Shown piece by piece: positions 9,680 through 21,057 of a DNA stretch of 64,000 bases. Source of the stretch: Ectocarpus siliculosus (lineage: Eukaryota; Sar; Phaeophyceae; Ectocarpales; Ectocarpaceae). Position numbers and translations under genes: made by a program. The DNA lies in NCBI GenBank assembly GCA_000310025.1, contig FN648785.1, forward strand, positions 690,720-754,719. The letters run 5' to 3'. A model generated the notes under the pieces. The model searched no databases. It saw nothing but the letters and a program-made list of their open reading frames with translations, and was not told the origin of the DNA. Numbering within the stretch: position 1 is the stretch's first letter; each line of letters opens with the position of its first letter.

Positions 9680-11412
9680 CATCTGCTACGGTATTTCTGA
9701 CGCGACGGGGTCCCACGTTAACCTCTCTTGTTGTTGGATCTAGGTCGTGTTTTGGAGCGTCATCGTTGAATTTCGATTTCTGGGGAAGGATTTACTAATC
9801 TATTCTTAGCCTTCAACCGCTCTGTGAGGTTTCCCAGCGTTCCGTACAAGCGTTCGTTTTACGGAGCGGTCTCCGTCACATAATCTACGGCGGCTAAAAC
9901 CGGAATGTCCGCGGTTAAAACTGCAATACAGCCTCGGTTTTTCCACGGAGTCACGGTTTTTCCACTTGTCGAGTCTTACATAAGACATAAAGTGTCTGCA
10001 CGGGCTTAAGCATACCCACCCACATAGAATCATAGGAACCGTGCTCACCTGCGCACCCCCCCCTCCTCCCCCCCCCCACACCTAGTTATCAATAAGAGAT
10101 TGAGGAGGAGCTGGGGTTCGTGTGCAACCATCTTTGGTAGGCAATGACGTCCGATGTCGAGATGGTTTGTTCCTCATATGTCGAAGCCCGATGTTACTCC
10201 GGAGATGGAACAGTTGGACAATGCCGAATGTCGTATGAGTTGGGGAAATTGCTTGCAGCTCAGTCTGTTGGGAACACTATAGCTGCATCTGTCCGAACTT
10301 CTCGTGCGGGAGAGCAAGTGCGTGCCTAGCAGGGACGTGTGTATTTGAGCGTATTGCTCTCTGGGGAGCGAGTTGTGAATCTACATAACTATTGTAACAC
10401 TTGCTAGTTCCAACACGAGAGTGGGGCAAGTAGCGAGGAATTAACTGCTGCTGTGTTATACTTCGTATGTGTCTCAGGAACGAATTGGTCGAGGAGGAAT
10501 CGATGTGTGTTTGTAATAGACAACTTTTCCGTTCGTTTCGGCTGTTCTGGCAGCGAGGATGCGTATGGTGTCATGGGCGGCCTCCACGCAGAGCCCGCCC
10601 GTGAGACCGAATGTATTTTGGAAGTCGCAGGTACTCCGTCCATCTGTACGGATATCCGAACGATTTCGTTTCTTTTTTGCAAGATGCACCGTCGTCAAGG
10701 CTTCGGTTTCGCGGGGTTCATGCTACGCAGAAAATTAAACCCTTCCATGAAAAAGTGGACTACGGAGTAACCGCTCTGCTCTGTGAGACGTTTTCCCTCG
10801 GATATATCGCCCCACGCAAAATTCGACAATATTAACACCGTTCCGCTGAGCGGTTCTACTCTGTTTGCACCCCTGGAAATCTCGTAGTATCCCAATCAAC
10901 CTCCACGCCTTTGGCCATTTTCTTCTACTACGCAAGTCCCTGGAGAATGGCCGCCTCCACACGAAAAATATAGCTGTGTAGGGGGAACGCCGGGGCAGTT
11001 GTTTTTTCAATCCCCTACCTCTGATTTTGCCCGTCTGGGCCGTTATTTTTCCTATGTTTTTGTGCCACCCCATGGTGTGTTTGAACCATTTTTTTTTTTT
11101 TTTCATGCACGGCGTTGTTTCTGGGAACTTCAGATTTGCCATTCCACACCTGATTTTCGAGCCCCCCTTTTACTCCCTCGTAGTATATTGTTGCAGTAGG
11201 GCCTGTGGCTCTTGAATGGACCGGTTGACTGTCTCGTCCAACGCCGTTTGGGCACCCTCCCCCTCGGGTTGAGTTCATTGAAATATTTATTTTCTCTCGA
11301 AATTCGAGATCCGCAATGCCGGTTGCGTACTTATTCGGCGAATATCCCGCTCCCCTTCCGACTCCCCCGCCGGCCTTTTCATGTCATTTCAGACGGGGCA
11401 CCACTCGTTGAG

Positions 11413-14193
11413 ATGAAGACAGTTGCCAGTTGGCTTGGCAGCCAAAGCCTACCGGAACTCGGCCTCTTAGCAGAGAGGAATGGCGTTGCGGTCGATGGAT
11501 GTGCAACTAAGCACTCGGTGATCCAAGCCCTGCTGGGTTCTGGGAAGGCTCTCCAACCTGTGGCTGACGGCCCCCCTTCAGCCCTTCATTCTGGAGCTGA
11601 ATGCGGAACTCAGGGACCCACGTCTATGTCGGGGACGGTAGGGGGGCATGCCGCAGCATCATCATCAGCAGCAGCGGGACACGCTTCAGCGGACAATGGT
11701 GCTCAAGAGACCCCGGTGGTCTCTCAAGTAAAGCCCGACACCAAGGCAACTACACCAAGAGCTATTGAAGCCAAAGATGGTGGGGACAAGCCGGCCACGC
11801 GGCAGTCGCCGGACCCCGCCGCAGCCACTACATCTTCGGAGGGCATAAGAACGAAGAAAAAGCAGGGCGTTTCTGGCGTCGAGAGGCAGCCAACCCCACG
11901 CCCCGGGCATGGGAGTAGCACGGCGGCTGGGAAGTGGAAGGGTACCCCGGCGTGGAGAACATCGCCGGAGCAGGGCAAGTCTGTGACAACTCCAAGGAAC
12001 ACTGCAGTTCTGTCAGGAACGGGTGCGTTCTTTGTGACCCCGGAGCAAACAAGCCCATGCGAGCTTCGCTGCAAATGCAGCAGGGTGCACTCGAACGGTA
12101 GGGGTTCCCCACCTTCGGCAAGGTCGCCTGAGCTGGTCGAAACAGCGACGACTCCGGCAGGCACGGCGGCATCGACAGCGGCGCGTGTACCCGCTTCGGC
12201 TAGACAGCCAACAACCCCGACCGGCCTTCGCGATAGCAGCAACGCCAGAGCGGCCACGAATGGTGTAGATAACCCAGCCTCAAGAAAGCCGTCCGAGCCG
12301 GCGAAAGCGGCGACGACTCCAAGAGGCACGGCTGCATCCACGGGGGCGCGATTCTCTTTTATGGCCAAGCAGCTTTCGACAACGACCGGCCATCGCAGCA
12401 ACAACGATGACAGGATGGCCGCGATCTGTCGGAGCAACCCGTCTTCGACAACGTCGCCGCACCCGGCCAAAACAGTGACGACTCCACGAGGCACGGGCTC
12501 TTTGACAGCGACTGGTGTTTCGTCTTCAGTCAGGCAACCAAAAACACCCATACCGACCAATCATCGTACTGCTGACAGGGCGGTCAAGATCGGGCAGGGT
12601 AACCCGGCCTCGACAACTTCGCCACATCCGGCCAAGACAGTAACGACTCCGAGAAACACAGCGGTATCGACTGGAAATCGTGTTTTCTTTGGGTCTAGGC
12701 AGCCAACAACACCGACCAGCCTTCGCGCCGCCAGGGCGGCAAAGAATGCTAAGGTTAGCCCGGCCTCGACACCGTCGCCGCACCCGACCAAAACAGCGGT
12801 GACAACTCCACGAGGCACGGCAACATCAGCATCGACTCGTGTTCCCTCTTCAGCCAAGCAGCCAACAACACCGACCGCTCGTCGCGGTAACAACAATGGC
12901 AGAGCGGTCACGGCCGGCCGGGGTAACCCGGCCTCGACAGCTTCGCCACATCCGGCTAAGGCAGCAACGACCCCGAGAAACAGAGCGGTGTCGACTGGAA
13001 ATCGTGTTTTCTTTGGGACCAGGCAGCCAACAACACCGACCACCCTTCACGCTAGCAGGACGGCAAAGAATGCTATGATTAGCCCGGCCTCGACACCTTC
13101 GCCGCATCCCACCAAAACAGCAGTGACAACTCCACGAGGCACGGCAACATCAGCATCGACTCGTGTTCCCTCTTCAGCCAGGCAGCAAACAACGCCGACT
13201 GGCCGTCGCGGTAACCAAAAGGACAGGGCAGTCACGATCGGGCGGGGTAACCCGGCCTCGACAACTTCGCCACACCCGGCCAAGGTAGCAACGACCCCGA
13301 GGGACAGAGCGGTGTCGACTGGAAATCGTGTTTTCTTTGGGCCCAGGCAGCCAACAACACCGACCAGCCTTCGCGCCGCCAGGACGGCAAATAATGCTAA
13401 GATAAGCTCGGCCTCGACACCTTCGCCGCAGCCGGCCGAAGCAGCGGTGATGACTCCACGAGGCATGGCAACATCAGCGTCGACGCGCGCTCCCTCTTCA
13501 GCCAGGCAGCAAACAACGCTGACTGGCCGTCGCGGTAACAACAATGACAGGGCGGCCACAGACAGAGAGAGTCAAGCCTCAAGAAGTTCGTCGGAGCCAA
13601 CTGGAGCAGCGAAGACACCAAGAAGTATGCCGGGCGCGACACGCGACCGGATTTCACTCGTCGCTCGCCAGGCAGCAGAAGGGATCCGACGTCGCAGCAT
13701 GAGTGCCAGGGCGTCCACGGACCGTGGTGGCAAGCTGGCCTCAGGAAGATCGCCGGAGCAGGCCGATGCAACGACGCCCTCAGGAATCACTTCCCTATTG
13801 GCGGATACATCTTCCTCTGTTGTCGCCAGCAACTCAGCGCAAGGGCTTGGCAGCACTAGCAGCGGAGGAACCATCCAGGGTAGACATCCTAGGGCCCAAG
13901 TATCCGCTGGGGCCCCGGAAGACTCTGGGTCCGGGATGGAGCCTTCCCCAATCGTTCCTGCCACGGGCGAGTATTCGATGCTTGAGCCACCATCCGCGTC
14001 AGAACCTTCTGAAATGGAGCCGGCAGAGCCTGCAGAAGCCGCGCAGGCCGGAGGCCAGACAAGGGACCGCCCTGTTCAGCGGCCCAGATCGGAGTTCGCA
14101 CCGCGGCCAACGTGCTCAATGGCGGAATACATGATGCCCCAGATCCAGTTGCTGAATGCTCTGCAGCGCACCGTGCTGTTAAACCCGTTCTAG
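11413..14193 (+). CDS. Ser/Thr/Pro-rich repeat protein with SAP-like N-terminus
   Basis: The open frame runs from 11212, but the part before 11413 looks like leader or intron sequence: a pyrimidine-rich stretch ends in TCATTTCAG 20 bases before the ATG at 11413. From that ATG the protein has 926 residues. Residues about 1-48 form a short helix-loop-helix (LPELGLLAERNGVAVDG, then TKHSVIQALL) resembling SAP or LEM-type nucleic-acid-binding folds; this is by eye only. The rest is low complexity: repeated TTPR, TSPHPAK, RQPTTPT and NRVFFG segments built from 52- and 56-residue subunits. A less repetitive acidic/Pro C-terminus ends ALQRTVLLNPF. The many basic S/T-P-R sites suggest a phosphorylated DNA- or chromatin-associated protein. 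I do not recognise the family. No intron is needed inside the frame. Confidence 0.6.
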   Translation: MKTVASWLGSQSLPELGLLAERNGVAVDGCATKHSVIQALLGSGKALQPVADGPPSALHSGAECGTQGPTSMSGTVGGHAAASSSAAAGHASADNGAQETPVVSQVKPDTKATTPRAIEAKDGGDKPATRQSPDPAAATTSSEGIRTKKKQGVSGVERQPTPRPGHGSSTAAGKWKGTPAWRTSPEQGKSVTTPRNTAVLSGTGAFFVTPEQTSPCELRCKCSRVHSNGRGSPPSARSPELVETATTPAGTAASTAARVPASARQPTTPTGLRDSSNARAATNGVDNPASRKPSEPAKAATTPRGTAASTGARFSFMAKQLSTTTGHRSNNDDRMAAICRSNPSSTTSPHPAKTVTTPRGTGSLTATGVSSSVRQPKTPIPTNHRTADRAVKIGQGNPASTTSPHPAKTVTTPRNTAVSTGNRVFFGSRQPTTPTSLRAARAAKNAKVSPASTPSPHPTKTAVTTPRGTATSASTRVPSSAKQPTTPTARRGNNNGRAVTAGRGNPASTASPHPAKAATTPRNRAVSTGNRVFFGTRQPTTPTTLHASRTAKNAMISPASTPSPHPTKTAVTTPRGTATSASTRVPSSARQQTTPTGRRGNQKDRAVTIGRGNPASTTSPHPAKVATTPRDRAVSTGNRVFFGPRQPTTPTSLRAARTANNAKISSASTPSPQPAEAAVMTPRGMATSASTRAPSSARQQTTLTGRRGNNNDRAATDRESQASRSSSEPTGAAKTPRSMPGATRDRISLVARQAAEGIRRRSMSARASTDRGGKLASGRSPEQADATTPSGITSLLADTSSSVVASNSAQGLGSTSSGGTIQGRHPRAQVSAGAPEDSGSGMEPSPIVPATGEYSMLEPPSASEPSEMEPAEPAEAAQAGGQTRDRPVQRPRSEFAPRPTCSMAEYMMPQIQLLNALQRTVLLNPF
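12601..13572 (+). repeat. 324-bp higher-order tandem repeat within the coding region
   Basis: AACCCGGCCTCGAC recurs at 12601, 12925 and 13249, and TGTTTTCTTTGGG at 12681, 13005 and 13329: exactly 324 bp (108 codons) each time. Each unit consists of a 156-bp and a 168-bp related half. More diverged halves extend upstream to about 11850. The third unit decays towards its end. Confidence 0.95.
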
Positions 14194-15152
14194 CGGTTCC
14201 CTGTGGGGTTCCTGGTGGAGCTTGGTGGAGGTGAGCCTGAATTGTGAAGGAGTGGACGCGTGCCCGTGCCGAATGAAACGCCGGTGAGCGACATCGGTGA
14301 CATTTTCAAATATTCGTTACTGTGTGATATTCGATATTGTGTTTCGGGCGCAAGAAGCGTTGCACCTTGATAGTACCCAACTCTCAGGGTAGGACAACAG
14401 TAAAGCAGTACAGTCGACTTACGCTTTGTTCCGCAAACACGAATCGTCCCGTGCGATGTATATATTCTTCATACTTCGAAATCTATATTTCCTGTTTCGT
14501 TGATTTCACCGGAGCCAGGTAGCCTAAGTATCGGCTGCGGCAATACGCACTGAATCGTGAGAGATTTCCGTGCTCTTGATGTTGTAGTGCACCATGTATC
14601 TCGTCCTGCATAGGCTTGATCGCGCTACTCCACATCGGGAACTTGATAACTTTCCGTAGTATCTTGCCGTGGTTTAGTGCTGGTTGCATGTCTACTGTTC
14701 TGTACCGGATCTCCTTTGAAGAATGGGTCGAACGGTACCCTCCACCGTATCTATCAATTCGCTCTGCTTTTTGCCTGGGCGGGAGATGCTTCTCGTAAAC
14801 GTCTTTTGCTCGTTTGCTTGATCAATACCCTTGTGATGAATGTTCTCGCCGGACCATTGGGTGCCAGTAAATTGGGACATGAAGCCGACAACATGCGTCT
14901 CTAGCTTCGCAGCACTGCATCACGCTAGTACCGCGCGCTGTGCCTACGTTCACTACAGCATACTGTATGCCGCACGAAACCAATTCCCGTTCGCTGGCCT
15001 CCACATGTTCCTCTTTTTCACTGCATAAACAGGTTCGGTTCGAGGCGGAGCTATGTATACGTCAACTGACGAACCGTACAGTTATGGTATGAAGTACATG
15101 GTATCCGAGGCCGGTCGGTGGACTGGCCTCGTAGCACCGGCGTAGGGGCTAC

Positions 15153-15248
15153 GCCTTGATTTTGGGTTATTCGCTTTGCAGTGGATGTTGAAATAGCCAG
15201 GCCTTGATCTTGTGCTTATCCCTTGCAGTAGGTGTTCAAATTGTTGAT
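15153..15248. repeat. 48-bp imperfect tandem duplication
   Basis: GCCTTGATTTTGGGTTATTC at 15153 and GCCTTGATCTTGTGCTTATC at 15201 begin two units that both continue into a GCAG(T)GG(A)TGTT segment. Confidence 0.75.
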
Positions 15249-16154
15249 CCAGTGAAGCATTTTTTGTATCGCATGTACAGTACACACATGCATGGCCCGG
15301 CCGGTATCCCCCCAGCAGAGAGGTTGGGGAAAGAGAGAATCTAATTAAGATATGGGCGTTCGAATTTTTTATTTCCGGCTGCAGTTTTGGCATGCCTCGG
15401 TTCTGGAATGAGAAATCCTCGCAACGACTACACTTGCGACGGGGAAGAGCTTACCTCGAAGACGACCTGGTGTATTAGTCCGCCCGTGATATGTTGTAGA
15501 TCGTACATTCTTAGAGTTTCACGGGCGTATCAGTCGTGCCAAACGCTGTTGACCTAATCGAGAAACTTGACATGTACCTAGTTTATGAGTTTTATCGAAG
15601 CGATGCAGTTTTGCCTGTACAAACAAGGGCGTCGAGCGATTCGGATTCGTGGATATCCTGTCGAGGACTGGTCGTGGCATCGTACGCATTGTGCGGATGG
15701 TTGAATACGGCATCTATGGAGAAGCCCCCTTTCATTAGGTGTGCGGGGGTAGACCTGGTTGGCGGAAAGTCGGCGGAAAGCCCAATAATGGGCTGTTTCC
15801 GGCTTCGAAACGGGTGTAAGAGAGCAGCTTCCTTTTCTCGTTGTTGTTTTTTAGCCGTTTTACTTGTTGATAGGAATTCCAAACAATATTTTTTCATGGG
15901 CTCAATATCTGTAGCAGTTCTTGTGGGTTGCGCAAATCTACCTTCCTTGTAGTTTGCTTCGAGCCATGTGTAGTGGTTCTCAATCCGCGCGACCCTTTGG
16001 TTTCGTGATTTCTCAGGTCGTTTTCAGGATCATATCATGTAATTTTTGCGACGGGTTGGCTGGTTCTATTTTCTAGGGCTGTCCCCCTTATAACCTCCCC
16101 CGTGTTGTACCTATGGTAAATAGTCGTTCGTATGTTGAGTTTTTGGATTGCAGA

Positions 16155-16236
16155 ACATCGGAGAGTTGGAACGGATCAGGAGGAGGGTTGTAGAACGGAT
16201 CGGAGAGTCGGTACACACTAACGAAGAGTTGGCACA
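16155..16236. repeat. Degenerate GGAGAGTTGG minisatellite
   Basis: Imperfect copies of a CGGAGAGTTGGAACGGAT-like unit are repeated three to four times. The same kind of unit recurs on the opposite strand at 47161-47214. Confidence 0.5.
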
Positions 16237-19200
16237 ACCTTTCAAGAAGCATGCAGGGCATTCTTATACGGGGTTAATTAGAGAGTGGGTATGAGTCGCA
16301 GAGTTAGCGCGGGGGTGGGCAATATTTGAGGAGCTACATAGTAAACGTTTACCTCCCCGATGGCAGGCCACTCTCCGATTCTTACGATAGCCTTTGACTT
16401 GAAGCACTGCTGTTTTCTGCGTTTTTGTTGTTGTCGTGAAGCGAGGTGTACCGTAGCATACGGTAGCGTAATGGATAAACTACATGTAGAAGGCCAGAGG
16501 TCGAATGGCCTTTCTGCAGAGAGAGACCAAATTTCAAAGTACACTGACCTGCGAATTCGTTGGTCTTGTCTGATGAGTGACCCCCCTCTGTTCAAAGGAA
16601 AGACATTCGGTCCGTGTTATCGGAACGTTGTTGCTCTTTTCCCCTGTCAAGCTGTACCTACATTATTTTATCTGCTTAGTACTACACATCTTCATCTCTT
16701 GTTGTCGTTTCTGTCGCACAGCACCTCCCATCAATGTGATTCCAAGCACAGTAGTACAATATTCCCACATCGACAAACACTCTTCTTCTACACAACATCC
16801 GATCCATCCGAAGTCATTTCGTCGAACAATGTGGCACAAGTGCAGTACATAAAGCATTACTACTACTACATTGAAAAATGTGTAAATTGTGGTTTGTGTC
16901 GATTGTGTCGTGTCCTGGCGGCATTTGCGACAAAACCACAAAGAAAGTCATACAACAGCCCTTAGCAAAACTGTCAGTCTGTCGGCAAATTTCTAATGTA
17001 CCGGGACAGCTTTTTGAGTGTAATTACGCGGACGAAGCCCGCCAAATAGTCTAAATGTTGTCTGTCAGTTGTGGGAGATTGCGATTCTGTGAGGAGATTC
17101 ACCCACGATAAAACATCTGTTGTTATCCCGTGTCATCACCAATAATACCCAGAAGCAGTCATCACCCGAGGCATGGCTTGGAGGCAGAAATTTCTGGAAG
17201 GGTTGGTGGCTGATGGATAGAGGGCTATATAGGCAGTGCAGGCCGGACCAGGGATGGCGCAGGCGATAGACTAACCGCTTAATAACGTGAAAAATGACCC
17301 CCGTATCGCACCATATGTGATCCACGGAACCTCCACGCTGGAGATGATGCAGGATCCACCGAGGAGACCAGGCAGGCCGCAGGACAGCTCAGGAGAGGCA
17401 GGTCACGACGTAGCAGAGAAGGAACGCGGGGAAACCACTGCTGTTGTTTGGCACTGCTGCAGCAGGTGGGTGCGGCCAGGGATCCCGGGAGTTGTACCTA
17501 TGAGAATTGGTTGCCCCGCATGCCTTTCCGATTTTGAAATACGGCATGTTGTACTGCTACCGCTTTGTTGTACAGCACAGAAAAACGCGGATGGCCCGTG
17601 CCATCTCGACCCACACTTGCTTCTACCCTAGGCAACATTGATGTGTGGCAGAAGATTACGAGTGATGATACCCCGCGGAGTGATGGTACTGGCTGGGCGT
17701 GCCATACACGCAGAACAACACGTACTTTGCCTCCAGACCAATATTTTTTGGGGGATTTGATTGGTTTGTGATACCTCTAAGAAACCCTCCTTCGGGCGCG
17801 AAGGTTGCGTGCTACGAGGTCGGGGCATCTTATGCTGGACTGCAACCATTCGTCGCAGGCCTTCGGTGTTGCCGCGTATCACCGGGGATTTGGCTGTTCT
17901 TATGCATATGCGTTTTATGTGTTTGGGCATGTAGATAGTCTCTGGCGTCCGGGTCAGCTGGACACAGCAGCGGGACGCTAGGCACTTGAGCACTTGAGCA
18001 GAGATCGGATCTCGGAACGGCTTTGAGTGATCATGCCAACATGTGGTGCACTGGTTGGAACGAGAAAGGTTGTGTCCAAGACGCACTAACCGGAGTTTCT
18101 GAATAGCACCGGGGTGCCTAGCACCAGTACAGCAGTCGCTGGGAGGTTTGTTTTGTGTACTCCTCGGAGTCATGTAGAGACGTACACCTCACCCATCTAT
18201 TATTGTTTTGTGATGCACTCAAGTTGACACACGCACGGTTTGATTTCTCCACCAGAGGCTATCACGGAGTCTACCGCAGTACCTCCATACACCCTATCTC
18301 AAACTGAGAGTGTGATAAGAGACAAGAACAAGCTTTGTCGCCACCAGCGGATCACGGAGTCTGCCTCCACACATGTTCTCTCTATACAAATATCCACATG
18401 TCTAAAATCAAGAGTAAACAGGCCGCACGGCGGGTGTTTGAGCAGGTTCTGTGCGTTGTACCACTATAGAGGGCATCATGGAGCAAAGCCATGCGCAAAC
18501 CCAGATCTGATACTGGGGCCGTGTGGTCGAAGACTGCAGCTGCGGGCCTATTTCTCAGCAAATGTGAGTCCATACGGTTTACAGCCCACTGCTGTACGCG
18601 CCGTCGCAGACCCAACCTCCTGAATTGCGGTGTACTGCAGCGGTCCTGTAGCTCAAAACCACCAGCTGCCTAAACGACACGAGGTCATAGGAATGGGTTC
18701 GTGGCGGCGAGCAAGCATTGTCAAACGTTCGGTCTGGATCCAGACTTTTGGAGTTCGTTTTGATTCCAACCTAAAAGTGCGAGCGACAGCGCACACCCTC
18801 CACCGGCCTTCTAAACCTCGATTTTCTCCACAACCATATGGCCTCGAAAATCGACCGATATGTAACAAGAACGATCTCAGCGAGATCTTTCGACGACCAT
18901 TCTTACCGGTATCGACATCCTGTCGGATGCGGAGCAATCGAGCCACGAAAGTCGGTCTAGAGGGTGCGCGATGACTTGCACTTTGACGGTACGTCAAGCC
19001 ACCCCCGGCAACAAATCTGAGTTTACAAAACGCGCATCTCACTGGTCCATGATGTCCTCTACTGATACAGCGCACTCCAACGATCGGGATCGGTGGTTGA
19101 GTGAAGCGTGTCCACCTCCAGCGATAAAGTGTTATTGCTCGCTTGCTCGTAGGCGTTTTTATGTTCGTGCCTGAGCAGGCAATCGTACGTCCTTTGGACC

Positions 19201-19456
19201 AGATTGTCATCGTGAACCCTTGGGTCCCATTGTCAGCACGGCCCCCTCTTTTTCTGTTATCGAGGGGGCTCACAGGAGAGAATCCAAGACCGCACAGCTA
19301 CCCACCCTCGGGTATGTTCGTCGTGCTCTTGTTCCAGTTTGGTTTTATTCAGGAATTGACATAAGGGGGCCCGTGGGGATAAAAATTCAGTGAACCCATG
19401 CATTCTGGCAAACGTATCTTCTGCATAACCCACTGATCAAAAATGGTGTGTTATAA

Positions 19457-20499
19457 GACCCCGATTTATGGGAACAAAATCTTGTCGATAAATCTTGATC
19501 TTCGCCAAGATCTGTCAGTTTCACGATTTATGGGAACAAAATCTTCCGATATATCTTGGCCAAGATTTCTCGAGGCCCGAAATCTGCCCTTTCGAACAAA
19601 TCTTGACCCAAGATTTGTCAAGTCGAGCCTTCCGACAAATCTTGAGGCGGCGTAACAAATCTTGCCTCAGTGCGGCGCGATCACCGAAGGTCAGTCAACC
19701 TAATCGTCCATAACGCCATGAAATCTGCACGTCGCACACTCGCAAGGGTCTCTAACGCACCCTAGCGTCACTGTGTCGGCGCCACGGGCGCCGACAGCGA
19801 ACGAAAACAACCAAGGCGCGCGAAAAAAATGCGTATTTGCCCTGACTCGTTCCACGTGCGTCATCACCAGTCTGTGGAGGGACCGTTCAAAGAGTACTTT
19901 ATTTTGAAGTAGAAAAATAGAGCAGGAGGAACGTTTTGCCAACGCTGCTCTGTCGTGTGCGACGCTTCTATCTCTTCATCGAATCGCCCCACACCCAATC
20001 CGTTTGCACCCGAGCCAAATCCGTCGGTGCAGATGACAGCGCCGGAGGTTTGACCTCGGTACGCCTGCTACATCATGAGATACGTGCATGGGTGTCATCG
20101 GCCTCGGGTTGATGCACTTTCTTGTCAGTTGGACAGCAATGGAACAGTTTTGTTTCTCCGCTTGACATGAGCTCGTGGGCAACGGATTCAATTTTGCACC
20201 CCAGGTAGGCGCCCATCGCTAGTATCCACCCACAGTGTTGAGGCAATACAGCTGGGGGAGCGATGCCCCTTTTACAACTGCGTCATGCTCACTTTTCGCC
20301 ACACCTTGGCATTTTCTGTGGACCAAGTGGCCGTTGTGCCTTTTTCAACTTCAAGCAGAAGAGAGGAACAACACGCCGCATTTTCAACATTCAAGATATT
20401 TCCCCCATAAATCGCGATACTGCAAATCTTGGCGGAGATATATTGTGAGCAAATCTGCCAAGATATAATTGCATGATTATGTTTCCATAAAGACGGGTC
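19457..20499. mobile_element. Non-autonomous DNA transposon, copy A (1043 bp)
   Basis: The ends GACCCCGATTTATGGG (19457) and, reversed, GACCCGTCTTTATGGA (20499) open imperfect terminal inverted repeats of about 80-90 bp. Direct TAA triplets flank both ends (19454-19456 and 20500-20502), matching a 3-bp target duplication. The subterminal parts are packed with AAATCTTG/CAAGATTT words, including a palindromic CAAATCTTGACCCAAGATTTG-type pair around 19595-19620. No transposase frame is present. The 3-bp T(A/T)A duplication is what PIF/Harbinger elements make, but without a transposase the family stays open. Confidence 0.8.
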
Positions 20500-20502
20500 T
20501 AA

Positions 20503-21054
20503 GGAGTTTGTCTCCTCCCTCTCCCGGCTGCTCCAGATGTTGCCCTTAGACCAGATTGGGACTGCTGTGCAGTCCTGGCTAGTTTAATCCCGTGCCCCTC
20601 ATTTTTCTTATGGATACCTCCGTGACGACGTGAAGACATCATGAATCTACCAAAGTACCGAAGCTTCAAGGTTAAGCCCACCTCAGTACGTATTCGGGGT
20701 TACGATGTAGTTCCCCTCGATATTTTCTAGGTATTTCAGGCCGCCGAGCACCAGCCCCTTCCCCTGAGGTTGCGAGGAAGCTTAATAAAGGTCCCCGGCG
20801 CGTTGTAAGGTTTTCATAGTCAATTTTGTTCGCCACAGCCACTCCGACGGCTCCATGTTGGCATTTTTTTTTTTTACCTGCGTCGATTTGCGATCTATCG
20901 TTGCTCTTCAACTGTAAGCGGTGGGGAATGTGGCAAGCCCTGTTTGTGCAAAAGTCTTTGATATGTTCTCCAAGACTGGCCCATCGAGGCCTGTGTCACT
21001 GTGTATGCCGACAAGTTTGCCCGAAGTACCGCATGTTTGAAAATTTGGAACGCC
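20503..21054. other. Spacer between the two transposon copies
   Basis: About 550 bp without a recognisable gene. A short T-tract lies near 20866-20875. Confidence 0.5.
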
Positions 21055-21057
21055 TTA

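Larger units (their letters stand above)
7847..11210. other. Gene-poor region
   Basis: No frame here has convincing coding character or conserved motifs. It holds a 60-bp direct repeat (8543/8777), a 16-bp tandem repeat (9648-9679), a C-rich tract near 10055-10080 and a T-tract near 11088-11102. Open frames of 60-170 codons occur on both strands at about the density expected by chance for this composition. Confidence 0.6.
14194..19456. other. Gene-poor region
   Basis: I find no exon chain with agreeing phases. The longest open frame, 206 codons on the minus strand at 18653-19273, has Arg-rich composition and no motif, and I treat it as chance. Local repeats are listed separately. A degenerate tRNA-like A box near 16465 is discussed among the rejected items. 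Confidence 0.55.

Noticed and set aside
11724-13559. Long minus-strand frames of 160-278 codons
   Set aside because: They are antisense images of the tandem-repeat coding region and repeat with the same 324-bp period.
16456-16530. tRNA-like segment (TAGCGTAATGGATAAAC resembling an A box, AGGTCGAATGG resembling a B box)
   Set aside because: No complete cloverleaf: the acceptor stem and a proper GGTTCGA B box are missing. At most a decayed tRNA-derived SINE head.
18653-19273. 206-codon minus-strand frame
   Set aside because: Arg-rich, without motifs, splice partners or homology I can recognise; its length is compatible with chance.
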